Assembly: GCF_001907675.1 (NCBI RefSeq)
Contig: NZ_MPNT01000001.1
Coordinates: 248,001-312,000 of the forward strand
Source: Mycobacterium paraffinicum
GTDB taxonomy: Bacteria; Actinomycetota; Actinomycetes; Mycobacteriales; Mycobacteriaceae
DNA length: 64,000 bases
Reading direction: 5' to 3'
In this document: in pieces, positions 34,333 to 42,603 of the stretch
Position numbering within the stretch: position 1 is the stretch's first letter
Layout: every line of letters begins with the position of its first letter
Position numbers and translations under genes: made by a program
Notes under the pieces: generated by a model
Told to the model about the DNA's origin: nothing
Seen by the model: only the letters and a program-made list of their open reading frames with translations
The model's database searches: none

Positions 34333-35532
34333 GTGGTCGCGCCCGTCGAAGAGGTTTACTGGGATCCGTACGACGCCGAACTCGACAAAAACCCGTACGA
34401 GGTCTGGCGGCGATTGCGCGACGAGTTTCCCGTGTATCGCAACGACAAGCACGATTTCTGGGCGCTGAGCCGCTTCGCCGATGTTCAGGCGGCATCCCAT
34501 AACTCGAAGACGTTTTCGTCCTCTCACGGCACCGTGCTCGAGTACATGGGCAATCACTTTGGTGATATGGAAGTCCTCATCTTCATGGACCCACCGGCGC
34601 ACACCGCGTTGCGGGCCCTGATCTCTCGGGCGTTCACTCCCAAGCGAACCTCGGCGATGGAGGACCGGATCCGCGCCATCTGCGGCAAACTGCTCGACCC
34701 ACACGTCGGAAGCTCTGGCTTCGATTACGTCAGGGACTTCGCCCAGCAACTGCCTTCGATGGTGATCTCGTCAATGCTCGGAGTGCCGGAATCCGAGAAC
34801 GAAGAGGTCAGGCTCAAGATCGATGAGATCTTCCATATCGACCCGCAGGCCGGGATGATGAACGAGATCTCCATCAATGCGCGCCTGTGGATAAGGAGCT
34901 ACATCCTTAACGCGCTTGACGAGCGACGCAAGAATCCTCAGGACGACATGTTCACCGCTCTGACCCAGGCCGAACTGTCTGGCGAGGAGGGTGTCACCCG
35001 CAAGCTGACCGACGACGAGGCCGCTGACTTCGGGGGTCTGCTCGTCACTGCCGGCACGGAAACCGTTGCACGACTTTTGGGTTGGGCTGCGGTCACGTTT
35101 CCCAAGCATCGTGACCAACTCAGGTTGATGGCCGAGGACCATAGCCGCATCCCGGGAGCCGTCGAAGAGCTGCTGCGCTACGAGGCGCCCTCACCCGTAC
35201 AAGGGCGATGGACACTCAACGAGGTGGAAATGCATGGGACGGTGGTCCCCGCGGAGTCCAAAGTGCTGCTGCTAACGGGATCCGCCGGTCGCGACGAGCG
35301 CCAGTACCCCGACGCGGACAAATTCGACATCACGCGCGACCCCAAACAGCACGTCTCTTTGGGGATCGGAGCCCACTACTGCCTTGGTGCCGCACTGGCC
35401 CGACTCGAGGGTCGAATCGCCCTCCAGGAGACGGTTCGCCGTTTCCGTGACTGGGACGCCGACATCTCCGCCGCCGTACAGGTACATACCAGCACTGTCC
35501 GCGGCTGGAGTTCGGTACCTATCACCTTGTGA
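34333..35532 (+). CDS. Cytochrome P450 with linked ferredoxin
   Basis: 399 aa from GTG 34333, six bases after AGGAGA; GTG 34327 is too close. I-helix TAGTET (about 239-244), ExxR Glu279/Arg282 (EELLR), axial Cys350 in LGIGAHYCLGAALAR. The heme-loop Phe of the usual FGxGxHxC is Leu here. Different subfamily from the two P450s at 15383 and 39049. Electrons probably come from the [3Fe-4S] ferredoxin 84 bases downstream. Confidence 0.92.
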   Translation: MVAPVEEVYWDPYDAELDKNPYEVWRRLRDEFPVYRNDKHDFWALSRFADVQAASHNSKTFSSSHGTVLEYMGNHFGDMEVLIFMDPPAHTALRALISRAFTPKRTSAMEDRIRAICGKLLDPHVGSSGFDYVRDFAQQLPSMVISSMLGVPESENEEVRLKIDEIFHIDPQAGMMNEISINARLWIRSYILNALDERRKNPQDDMFTALTQAELSGEEGVTRKLTDDEAADFGGLLVTAGTETVARLLGWAAVTFPKHRDQLRLMAEDHSRIPGAVEELLRYEAPSPVQGRWTLNEVEMHGTVVPAESKVLLLTGSAGRDERQYPDADKFDITRDPKQHVSLGIGAHYCLGAALARLEGRIALQETVRRFRDWDADISAAVQVHTSTVRGWSSVPITL

Positions 35533-35616
35533 GACATACGGATTCCCGTTCTCGCAACGGGCGAGGGTCGCGGCCTCAGATATCACGATTCATGGTGAAG
35601 ATAGGGTGACATAGCT

Positions 35617-35808
35617 GTGAAAGTCGTTGTGGATTGGGAAATTTGCGAAAGTAACGCGTTGTGCATGGCCGAGGCGCCGGAGGTGTTCGAGATGCAGCCG
35701 GACGACACTATGAAGGTCCTGCAAGAGGAACCCGACGAGTCGCTGCGCGCGAAAGTAGTAGCGGCAGCTCACGCTTGCCCCAAGCAGGCTATTCGAATAC
35801 GCGATTGA
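35617..35808 (+). CDS. [3Fe-4S] ferredoxin, P450 redox partner
   Basis: 63 aa; AGGGTGA upstream of GTG 35617. Cluster motif Cys10-x2-Asn13-x2-Cys16 ... Cys54-Pro. The missing fourth cysteine is replaced by Asn, as in mycobacterial P450-linked ferredoxins, in which this position varies and tunes the potential. Acidic surface segments (EMQPDD, EEPDES) suit docking to a P450. It is the only ferredoxin in the window and may serve all three P450s. No ferredoxin reductase is present. Confidence 0.93.
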   Translation: MKVVVDWEICESNALCMAEAPEVFEMQPDDTMKVLQEEPDESLRAKVVAAAHACPKQAIRIRD

Positions 35809-35915
35809 CGGCCGACACCCCCCAGCCCCTTGGACCGGCATCGCGGATCTAACGGCCGCAAGGGGTTCGAATGCGCGGCGTGGACGACGCGAGAGTTCGG
35901 CTAGGACGCGCGCTC

Positions 35916-36218
35916 TCAGTCACTGGCGGGTAGCGGTTTGGCTTCCTTGACGACCAAAGGCGTGGTCCCGATAGACAGCGAACCGTTGCCCGCCTTGGTA
36001 ACAAGCACCTCGGCCCCGGCCTCGTCGGTGTAGCGCTTACCCATGAGCGTGCCTCCCGCGAACTCGGGATCGATGGTTGCGCCCGCGGTAGCCTGCGTAC
36101 CAATGGGGATCATCGGTACCCCGCCGGCGCGAAGATCGTCGAGACTGTCGGCGCTGCGGACGACAATGACCTGGGTGTCGCATACCTGACTCTGAAGACG
36201 AGTTCCGTTCTTGATCAT
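35916..36218 (-). CDS. Conserved hypothetical protein coupled to acyl-CoA synthetase
   Basis: 100 aa. ATG 36218 overlaps the stop of the synthetase gene (36215-36217). One cysteine (QVCDTQVIVVRSADSLDDLRAGGVPMIPIG), then GKRYTDEAGAEVLVTKAGNGSLSIGTTPL, a beta-rich pattern. No signal peptide or membrane helix. I do not know its function. The tight coupling suggests an accessory to CoA-ligase chemistry. Confidence 0.65.
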   Translation of the reverse strand: MIKNGTRLQSQVCDTQVIVVRSADSLDDLRAGGVPMIPIGTQATAGATIDPEFAGGTLMGKRYTDEAGAEVLVTKAGNGSLSIGTTPLVVKEAKPLPASD

Positions 36219-37723
36219 GCGTGCTCCTTACTGCAATTCAGCTCGGTGACGAGGTCGCGGCGCAGCACCTTGCCGGTCGCGTTGGTGGGCAATTCGTCGC
36301 GGAAAACTACCTTGTCCGGAGTCCGCGACCCGCGAAGCTGTTGGCGAACGTGGGAGCGCAGATCCTCGGCGTCAGGCGTGGCGCCCGGGGTGGGGACCAC
36401 GACGGCGACGATGATCTGACCCCACTCAGGATCGTCGGCCCCGACCACCGCGCAATCGTGCACGTGCGGATGCTCGACCAGGACCTCCTCGATTTCAGCC
36501 GGCGCGATGTTCTCTCCGCCTCGGATGATCGTGTCGTCCGACCGCCCACCGATGAATAGGTAGCCCTCGTCGTCTAAATAGGCCACGTCCTTGGTCGGAA
36601 ACCAGCCGTCTTCGTCCAGTACGGATCCGACGCCTGTGTAGCGGCCCGACACCTGCTCGCCCCTGACAAAAAGCTCACCCACCTCGCCGGACCCGAGCAC
36701 CGTGCCGTCCTCAGCGCGGATCTGCACCTCGACGCTTGGCACCGGTTGACCGACCGAACCGAGCCGACGCGCGGCGACCGGGTCATCGGATACTAGCGCG
36801 GCCCGATGGTCCTCGGGAGTGAGAACGGCGATGGTGGAACTGGTTTCGGTGAGTCCGTAAGCGTTGACGAACCCGACCTCGGGTAGCAGCGAAAGCGCCT
36901 TGCGCACGAGCGGCGCGGCAACCTTTGAGCCCCCGTAGGCCAGGGTCCGAAGGGTGGGCAATGTCGGCCCATCAGATGAAGACTCTTCGAGCACGGCGAC
37001 GATTCGATCGAGCATAGTCGGCACGACAGTCGCCGACGTCACTCCTTCATCGCCCACCAGCCTCACCCAGGCGTGCGCATCAAAGTTGGTCAGGTAAACC
37101 ATCTTCCGGCCCGCGTAGAGGTTGGACAGTGCCGCCGAGACGCCGGCGATGTGGTACGGCGGAACGCAGATCAAAGCGGCGTCACCGCGATCGGCTGAGC
37201 CGAACTCCACGCTGCCGGTGATATAGCTGGTCAGGTTAGTGTGCTTTAGCTCAACGGCTTTCGGTGCCGAGGTGGTGCCCGAGGTGAAGAGCACGACGGC
37301 AACCGCGTCCGGATCGGCGAATTCGGCCGCGGGTTCGGCGCGGCGTGCGGCGTCGAGGAACTCGGCCGAGGAAAGCGCCTGCTTGCCGGCGTCGCCGATC
37401 ATCTCTCGATACTCGTCGTCGACTATCACCAGCGGTTCCGGGAGTCGACCGATCAAGGTACGCAGGCCGTCGGCGGACAGCCGGTAGTTCAGCGGGGTCA
37501 GCGGAACAGCAGCCCGTGCCGAGGCGAACAATAGTAGCGGCAGCATTGCCCCACCAGTGCCGACGTAGGCGACGTGTTCGGCGCCCGAGGACGCGATGAC
37601 CCCGGCGCCGCCGTCGGCCAAATCGCTCAACTGCGTCACCGTCAGCTGCAGCCCATCTGACACCACAGCGGTCCGGTCAGGATCCGCTGACGAAGCCATC
37701 TCCAATAACAACGAAATACTCAT
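36215..37723 (-). CDS. Acyl-CoA synthetase, AMP-forming (FadD-like)
   Basis: 502 aa; GGTGAGG before ATG 37723. ANL-superfamily motifs: P-loop-like FTSGTTSAPKAVELKH, YGLTETSS, the hinge and core YLDDEGYLFIGGRSDD and ENIAPAEIEEVL, and the C-terminal Lys in ATGKVLRRD. Activates a carboxylic acid with ATP and CoA. Residues around the acyl pocket do not reveal the chain type. Located between an SDR and the hypothetical 35916 gene in a minus-strand operon. Confidence 0.92.
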   Translation of the reverse strand: MSISLLLEMASSADPDRTAVVSDGLQLTVTQLSDLADGGAGVIASSGAEHVAYVGTGGAMLPLLLFASARAAVPLTPLNYRLSADGLRTLIGRLPEPLVIVDDEYREMIGDAGKQALSSAEFLDAARRAEPAAEFADPDAVAVVLFTSGTTSAPKAVELKHTNLTSYITGSVEFGSADRGDAALICVPPYHIAGVSAALSNLYAGRKMVYLTNFDAHAWVRLVGDEGVTSATVVPTMLDRIVAVLEESSSDGPTLPTLRTLAYGGSKVAAPLVRKALSLLPEVGFVNAYGLTETSSTIAVLTPEDHRAALVSDDPVAARRLGSVGQPVPSVEVQIRAEDGTVLGSGEVGELFVRGEQVSGRYTGVGSVLDEDGWFPTKDVAYLDDEGYLFIGGRSDDTIIRGGENIAPAEIEEVLVEHPHVHDCAVVGADDPEWGQIIVAVVVPTPGATPDAEDLRSHVRQQLRGSRTPDKVVFRDELPTNATGKVLRRDLVTELNCSKEHA

Positions 37724-37848
37724 TGCCTCACCCGACCAGCTCTGGGTTGGTCGGTGACGGCTTGACATCCGTCACGGGATTGACGTCGAGCCACGGTGTC
37801 GCCATCCGATCTCCAAGCCATTGAGGATGTTGTTTTCCCATCTCGAGG

Positions 37849-38613
37849 TTATGCCCGGCTACTCGGGCCTGGTCGCGGCACGATGTGGACCGTCTCCGTC
37901 CGCACTGACGGCGTGCGCCGAGCATTTGCGATCAGTGACAGCAAGGTGTTGGCAACGTCAACGACATCGGATACGGAGTCCGTTGTGATTTTTTGCTGTG
38001 TCCACGTCTGGTTCAGATCGGCAAGCACATCCCGGTCGGCCCCACGCAGGATTTCGGTCCCGCTTGTGGGGCCGAGGTTTACCCGGATCACATTCACCGA
38101 AGGGTGCTCGACGCCCCACGACCGCCAAATTTCCTCGAGGGCGGCCTTGCTCGCGTTATAGGCTGCGACACCAACGCGCGGACGTCCGGCCTCGTGGCTA
38201 GAAGTAACCAGGGCGACGGCGTCGGGGGCGAAGTAAGGCGCGGCCGCTCGCATCACATGAGATGCGCCCACGGCATTGACAGCGAAGGCGTGCATCCACG
38301 TGGCGAAGTCCGTCTCCTGGATGCGGGCGAACGGGACGACGGCGCTGGTGTAGATCAGGGCATCGAGCCCGCCAAGGTCGGCATCGACGGCCCTGAGCAC
38401 TTTTTCGATCGCTGCGGGGTCGGACACGTCGAGCTCGTGGGCCGATCCGCCAAGGGACTTCGACAGCCGTTCCAGCCGGTCGAAGCGCCGAGCAGCCACA
38501 CACACCCGAGCGCCGCGGGCACGCGCCGCGATCGACACCGCCTCACCGATGCCGGAGGACGCGCCGATGACGAGTGTGCGGACTCCCTCGAGGTCCGCGC
38601 CCCAGTCCGTCAC
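37849..38613 (-). CDS. Short-chain dehydrogenase
   Basis: 254 aa; GGAGGAG seven bases before GTG 38613. VIGASSGIGEAVSIA, VAARRFDRL (NADP-type), a YTSAVVPF variant of NAG, catalytic YNASK. Resembles the SDR at 21677-22450. Lies 125 bases upstream of the acyl-CoA synthetase on the same strand. Confidence 0.82.
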   Translation of the reverse strand: MTDWGADLEGVRTLVIGASSGIGEAVSIAARARGARVCVAARRFDRLERLSKSLGGSAHELDVSDPAAIEKVLRAVDADLGGLDALIYTSAVVPFARIQETDFATWMHAFAVNAVGASHVMRAAAPYFAPDAVALVTSSHEAGRPRVGVAAYNASKAALEEIWRSWGVEHPSVNVIRVNLGPTSGTEILRGADRDVLADLNQTWTQQKITTDSVSDVVDVANTLLSLIANARRTPSVRTETVHIVPRPGPSSRA

Positions 38614-39048
38614 TTACCCGCTCCTCCAGTGCAAACCGAACGTCGGCGACAGCGGAGAAACAACTCCGTGTGACCATTGACCGGTCGGAACATCCGCTAG
38701 CCGCTCCCTTGTATTTTCCTAATTCGGATAAATAAGTCAAGCTGCTGACCCCCTATAGGCGAGCGAAGCCGCAGGGTTCCACCGTGTTCTCGAATGTCTC
38801 GAAATCGCTTGTCTTCGCTACACGTCTGAGCTCGCCCGACGGAGGGTCAAGTTTGCCATCGCCCCCGCAATGCAGGCCGGACCCCACACGGGCACTTGGG
38901 ATCGTCAGCTGCCCCATCAGCGCAGCTAGCACCCGCTCGTCTGCCGACGGGAAAGTGTCTCTGCGGCCATCCAGCACAGCGTGGGCGCGGGAAGTTTATG
39001 CTGCTTAGATATTTACAGCGGCTGGCCTCCAACCTAGGCTTGGTCACC
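38614..39048. other. 435-bp divergent intergenic region with promoter elements
   Basis: At 38714-38741 TTTTCCTAA and AAGTCAAG, 11 bases apart, repeat the block seen at 13020-13047, including a minus-strand TTGACT. At 39035-39040 TAGGCT forms a plus-strand -10 eight bases before the P450 ATG. No supported gene inside. Confidence 0.5.
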
Positions 39049-40389
39049 ATGCCGATCCGATCCCAGCTGCGATTCCTCAAGATGTACGGGCCAAGCCTCG
39101 CCACGGGTTTTCTCGATGACATGGCTAACGGCGTCGTGCGCAAGGCCCGCAGGAGGCCGATCCCGAGCGGCGTCCAAATCACCGACTTCGATCCGCTCGA
39201 TGCGGAGACGACGGCGGACCCCTATCCCCACTACCGTGAGCTCCTGGCGCGCGGCCCCGTCCAATACAACCCACGCAGAGGCATCTACATCCTCAGTCAT
39301 TACGAACATGTGCGCGCCGGCGCCCGAGCCTCCGATGTGTTGTCGAGCGCTGACGGCATTTCTTACAACCGCATGCGCTCACCCTCGCTGCTGACGGTGG
39401 ATCCTCCCCGGCACACCGGAATGCGAAAGCAAGCTCAGCCAGCATTTACTCGGGGCGCACTGGAATCATGGCAAGCCATGGTCGAGCAGCTTGCGATCGA
39501 TCACACCGCCGCGCTGTTCTCTCATCGTCAAGTGGACGTGGTCACTACACTCGCCGAACCATTGCCCACCGCTGTGATCGCCCACATTCTCGGAATCGCC
39601 GGCGACGACTTGGCCGCCTTCAAGGCATGGTCCAACGAAACCGTGCGCCTGGCCAACGCGAACATGTCGCTCTCGGGGCTTAAGCAGGGGATCGCGGGCA
39701 TGCGGGCGATCGGCCATTTTCATCATTACTTCACGAACAAGTTGCGCCAAGGACAGCTGCTCGACGAGCACACCGTGCTGGGCCGACTGGTCGCCAACGC
39801 TCACAGCGGCAAACTCAGCAACGACGAGCTGTTCTTCTTTGCGTTCCTGCTGTTGCTGGCAGGCAACGAAACCACGACCAACATGCTCGGCACGCTCTTT
39901 TTGACGTTGTCCAACAACCCTGACCAGCTGCGGCTTCTTCAAGATCGCCCAGAGCTGGTCCCCAGCGCCATCGAAGAGCAGCTGCGGTACTTCGCGCCAA
40001 TCCAAGGTCTGTACCGTACGGCGCGCGTCGACTATGTCGTCGAGAAGACAACGATCCCGGCGGGTTCACGGGTGTTGCTCTTGTGGGGCGCGGCCAATCG
40101 AGACCCACGTCAGTTCGACAACCCCGACGAATTTCGGGTCGAACGCAACCCCACCGGCCACTTGTCGTTCGGCTCGGGCGTGCACCTGTGCTTGGGTGCG
40201 CAGTTGGCACGGCTCGAGGGCCACACCGTATTGCGTCAGATCGTCAAACACGTGGACAGCATCGAGGTCGTGGGAGAGCCCGGCTGGCGCACCAATCCAA
40301 CACTGCGGGGTTTGGCGAAACTCAACGTGCGGTTGACCCGGCGCGACGCCGCCACCGACCCGGCCCATCTAGTGGACGCCCACTCGTGA
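39049..40389 (+). CDS. Cytochrome P450, close paralogue of the one at 15383
   Basis: 446 aa from ATG 39049 (MPIRSQLRFLKMYGPS). There is no ribosome-binding site; a TAGGCT element lies eight bases upstream, so a leaderless transcript is likely. AGNETT I-helix, EEQLR, heme loop FGSGVHLCLGAQLAR (Cys near residue 380). It aligns with the 15383 enzyme without gaps over most of its length and shares long identical blocks. The two differ mainly in the first 60 residues and scattered surface positions. Confidence 0.9.
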   Translation: MPIRSQLRFLKMYGPSLATGFLDDMANGVVRKARRRPIPSGVQITDFDPLDAETTADPYPHYRELLARGPVQYNPRRGIYILSHYEHVRAGARASDVLSSADGISYNRMRSPSLLTVDPPRHTGMRKQAQPAFTRGALESWQAMVEQLAIDHTAALFSHRQVDVVTTLAEPLPTAVIAHILGIAGDDLAAFKAWSNETVRLANANMSLSGLKQGIAGMRAIGHFHHYFTNKLRQGQLLDEHTVLGRLVANAHSGKLSNDELFFFAFLLLLAGNETTTNMLGTLFLTLSNNPDQLRLLQDRPELVPSAIEEQLRYFAPIQGLYRTARVDYVVEKTTIPAGSRVLLLWGAANRDPRQFDNPDEFRVERNPTGHLSFGSGVHLCLGAQLARLEGHTVLRQIVKHVDSIEVVGEPGWRTNPTLRGLAKLNVRLTRRDAATDPAHLVDAHS

Positions 40390-40429
40390 CCGCCGCGGAT
40401 TTTTAGTACCCACGTCGAGGGTGACCCGC

Positions 40430-42481
40430 ATGACAGATGAGAGGGCGACCGCGCCTCAACAGGTGCGATTCAACTGCTTTCTCTGCGCATCCTGCTGTGG
40501 AATGTACGCGACCGTCGAGGGCGATCGGATCACCAAAGTCGTTGCCGATCGCGATCATCCGGCCTCGCATGGTTATAGCTGCAAGAAGGGGCGCAATATC
40601 CCCCAGGTGCATCATGCCGCGCACCGGATCGATCGGCCGCGGATCGACGGTGTCGAGGTCGAATGGACCGACTTTCTCGACGACCTGGCAACCAAGTTGC
40701 AACGACTGAGGGACGAGTACGGCGCCGACAGCATCGCGAAGTTCTCTGGCACCGGGACCTTCTCCGTCAACGAGTTGTTCGCGATGCACACCTTCTTCGG
40801 GATGATCGGTACGAAGTCCCTTTACAGCGCACTGACGCTCGATGTCGCGCCACTGATGCGGGCCGCCGAGTTGGTAACCGGCTTCACTCAGGCCGTGCCG
40901 GTCTGGACCCCCGATGAGCCTGCCGCGACATTGACGGTCGTCGTCGGACAGAACCCCTCGGTTTCCGGCGGCTATGTCGGAACCCCGGCCACCAACTTCA
41001 ACGACCGGGTCCGCGCGTTCCGTAAGCGCGGCGGTGAGGTGTGGGCCATCGATCCACGAGCCACGCGCACCGCGCGGATGGCGAATCGGCACCTGGCGCC
41101 CCGGCCGGGATCGGACGTGTTCATCTTCGCCTGGCTCGCGCGTGAACTCCTTCGGGACGGCTTCGACGCCGATGAGCTCGAAACAGCCTGCGATGCCGAC
41201 GATGTGGAGCGTCTGCGCACCGCGCTTGCTCCTTTCGATCTCGGGGTGGCGACGCAACGAACGGGTCTCGAGGAACACGACTTACTCGATCTGCTCGCGG
41301 CTATCAAGCGGCACGGCAAGGTTTCGTTCCTGCCAGGAACCGGGATTTCCTTCTCACCGGACGCAGTGGTGACGTACTGGCTCATCTGGGTGGTGGGCAT
41401 CCTCACCGGCTCGCTGGACCGCAAGGGCGGAATGCGTTTCCTACCCGGGAACAGCGCGATGATGGACGGACCGAAATGGGAGGGCCATGCGCCCGAAGGC
41501 GGCTCCACGGGCCCTGGCCCGGCCAGTCGCCCCGAACTCGGCGAGATCTTCACCGAGCGACCGTCCGTCGCGATGGTCGACGAGATCGAGGCTGGAAACA
41601 TTCGTGCACTGATAGTCGTGGGTGCCGATCCGGTGGGGGCCGCGCCGGAGGCGGAACGTCTTCTCGCGGCCCTTTCCACCCTCGAGGTGCTCGTCGTCGT
41701 TGACGTCCTCGAGTGGGACCTCACCGAGATCGCCACGCACGTCGTCCCGTGCACGTGGCTGACCGAACGTAACGACATGCGCTTCCTCCCGCAGCACGGG
41801 TTCGAACGGGCCTACGTCTCGACCGCGATCGTGGAACCCGGCGCGCAACGTCGACACGTGTGGCAACTTCTTTCAGAGTTGGGTTCTCGCATGGGTTTCC
41901 AGATCTTGTCGGTCATCCCCGGTGTCGACCCCGAGACGGTGACAGACAGAGAACTAATGTATGCCGTTACCCGCCTCACCTGCGAAGACGCCGAGGCGGT
42001 CTTCGAAGCAGGCATCGACGGGCGCGACGTCGATTTCCGATACGGATGGTTTCACGAGAAGGCGCTCCCAGGCGGGATGTGGAGGCTCGCGCCACGAGTG
42101 CTGACTGACCGCCTGCCCGGCCTCGTGCAGCGCACTGACGTTGCCGGACCTCGCTTGGTGAGCGGTCGCACGATCGAAAGTGTGAACAGCTCGCACTACG
42201 GGATAGCACTCGGGGAAGGAGCTCCTCGTATCCGGATCAGCGCCGACGTGGCGCGCGAACGAACAATCCAGACCGGAGATCGCGTGCGTATTTATACGGG
42301 GCGCGGCGAGGTCACCGGCGAGGTGCTCGTCGATCCGTCGATGGCCCGAGAGACCGTTTGGATCGCGCATGGATGGCACAGCCAGAATGTCAATCGTTTG
42401 ACCAACCCTGTGCCTGACCTGCTGACCGGCCAGCCCAGCGTCACCGCGGTGCCCGTCGAAGTAGAGCGCATCCCCTCCTGA
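40430..42481 (+). CDS. Molybdopterin oxidoreductase (DMSO-reductase family)
   Basis: 683 aa; GAGGGTGA precedes ATG 40430. N-terminal [4Fe-4S] motif Cys16-x2-Cys19-x3-Cys23...Cys51 (CFLCASCCG..SCKKG), then the bis-MGD domains (SGTGTFSVNELF, VVGQNPSVSGG, VWAIDPRATRTARMANRHLAPRPGSD, VVGADPVGAAPEAER) and the C-terminal molydopterin-binding barrel (ISADVARERTIQTGDRVRIYTGRGEV). No partner iron-sulfur or membrane subunit is adjacent, so it is probably a single-subunit cytoplasmic enzyme. There is no Tat signal. Such enzymes can hydroxylate or dehydrogenate side chains without O2, but the substrate is unknown. Confidence 0.88.
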   Translation: MTDERATAPQQVRFNCFLCASCCGMYATVEGDRITKVVADRDHPASHGYSCKKGRNIPQVHHAAHRIDRPRIDGVEVEWTDFLDDLATKLQRLRDEYGADSIAKFSGTGTFSVNELFAMHTFFGMIGTKSLYSALTLDVAPLMRAAELVTGFTQAVPVWTPDEPAATLTVVVGQNPSVSGGYVGTPATNFNDRVRAFRKRGGEVWAIDPRATRTARMANRHLAPRPGSDVFIFAWLARELLRDGFDADELETACDADDVERLRTALAPFDLGVATQRTGLEEHDLLDLLAAIKRHGKVSFLPGTGISFSPDAVVTYWLIWVVGILTGSLDRKGGMRFLPGNSAMMDGPKWEGHAPEGGSTGPGPASRPELGEIFTERPSVAMVDEIEAGNIRALIVVGADPVGAAPEAERLLAALSTLEVLVVVDVLEWDLTEIATHVVPCTWLTERNDMRFLPQHGFERAYVSTAIVEPGAQRRHVWQLLSELGSRMGFQILSVIPGVDPETVTDRELMYAVTRLTCEDAEAVFEAGIDGRDVDFRYGWFHEKALPGGMWRLAPRVLTDRLPGLVQRTDVAGPRLVSGRTIESVNSSHYGIALGEGAPRIRISADVARERTIQTGDRVRIYTGRGEVTGEVLVDPSMARETVWIAHGWHSQNVNRLTNPVPDLLTGQPSVTAVPVEVERIPS

Positions 42482-42603
42482 CCGGGCGACCCGGTACTTC
42501 GATCGTTGAACGAAGGCCTGTCACCGCTGCCGAGCGATCGGCCCGTCGCTTTAGCCGTGGCGGCGTCATCCCCGACGTGGGGTTGTCGCCCCGCCAAGTG
42601 CGA

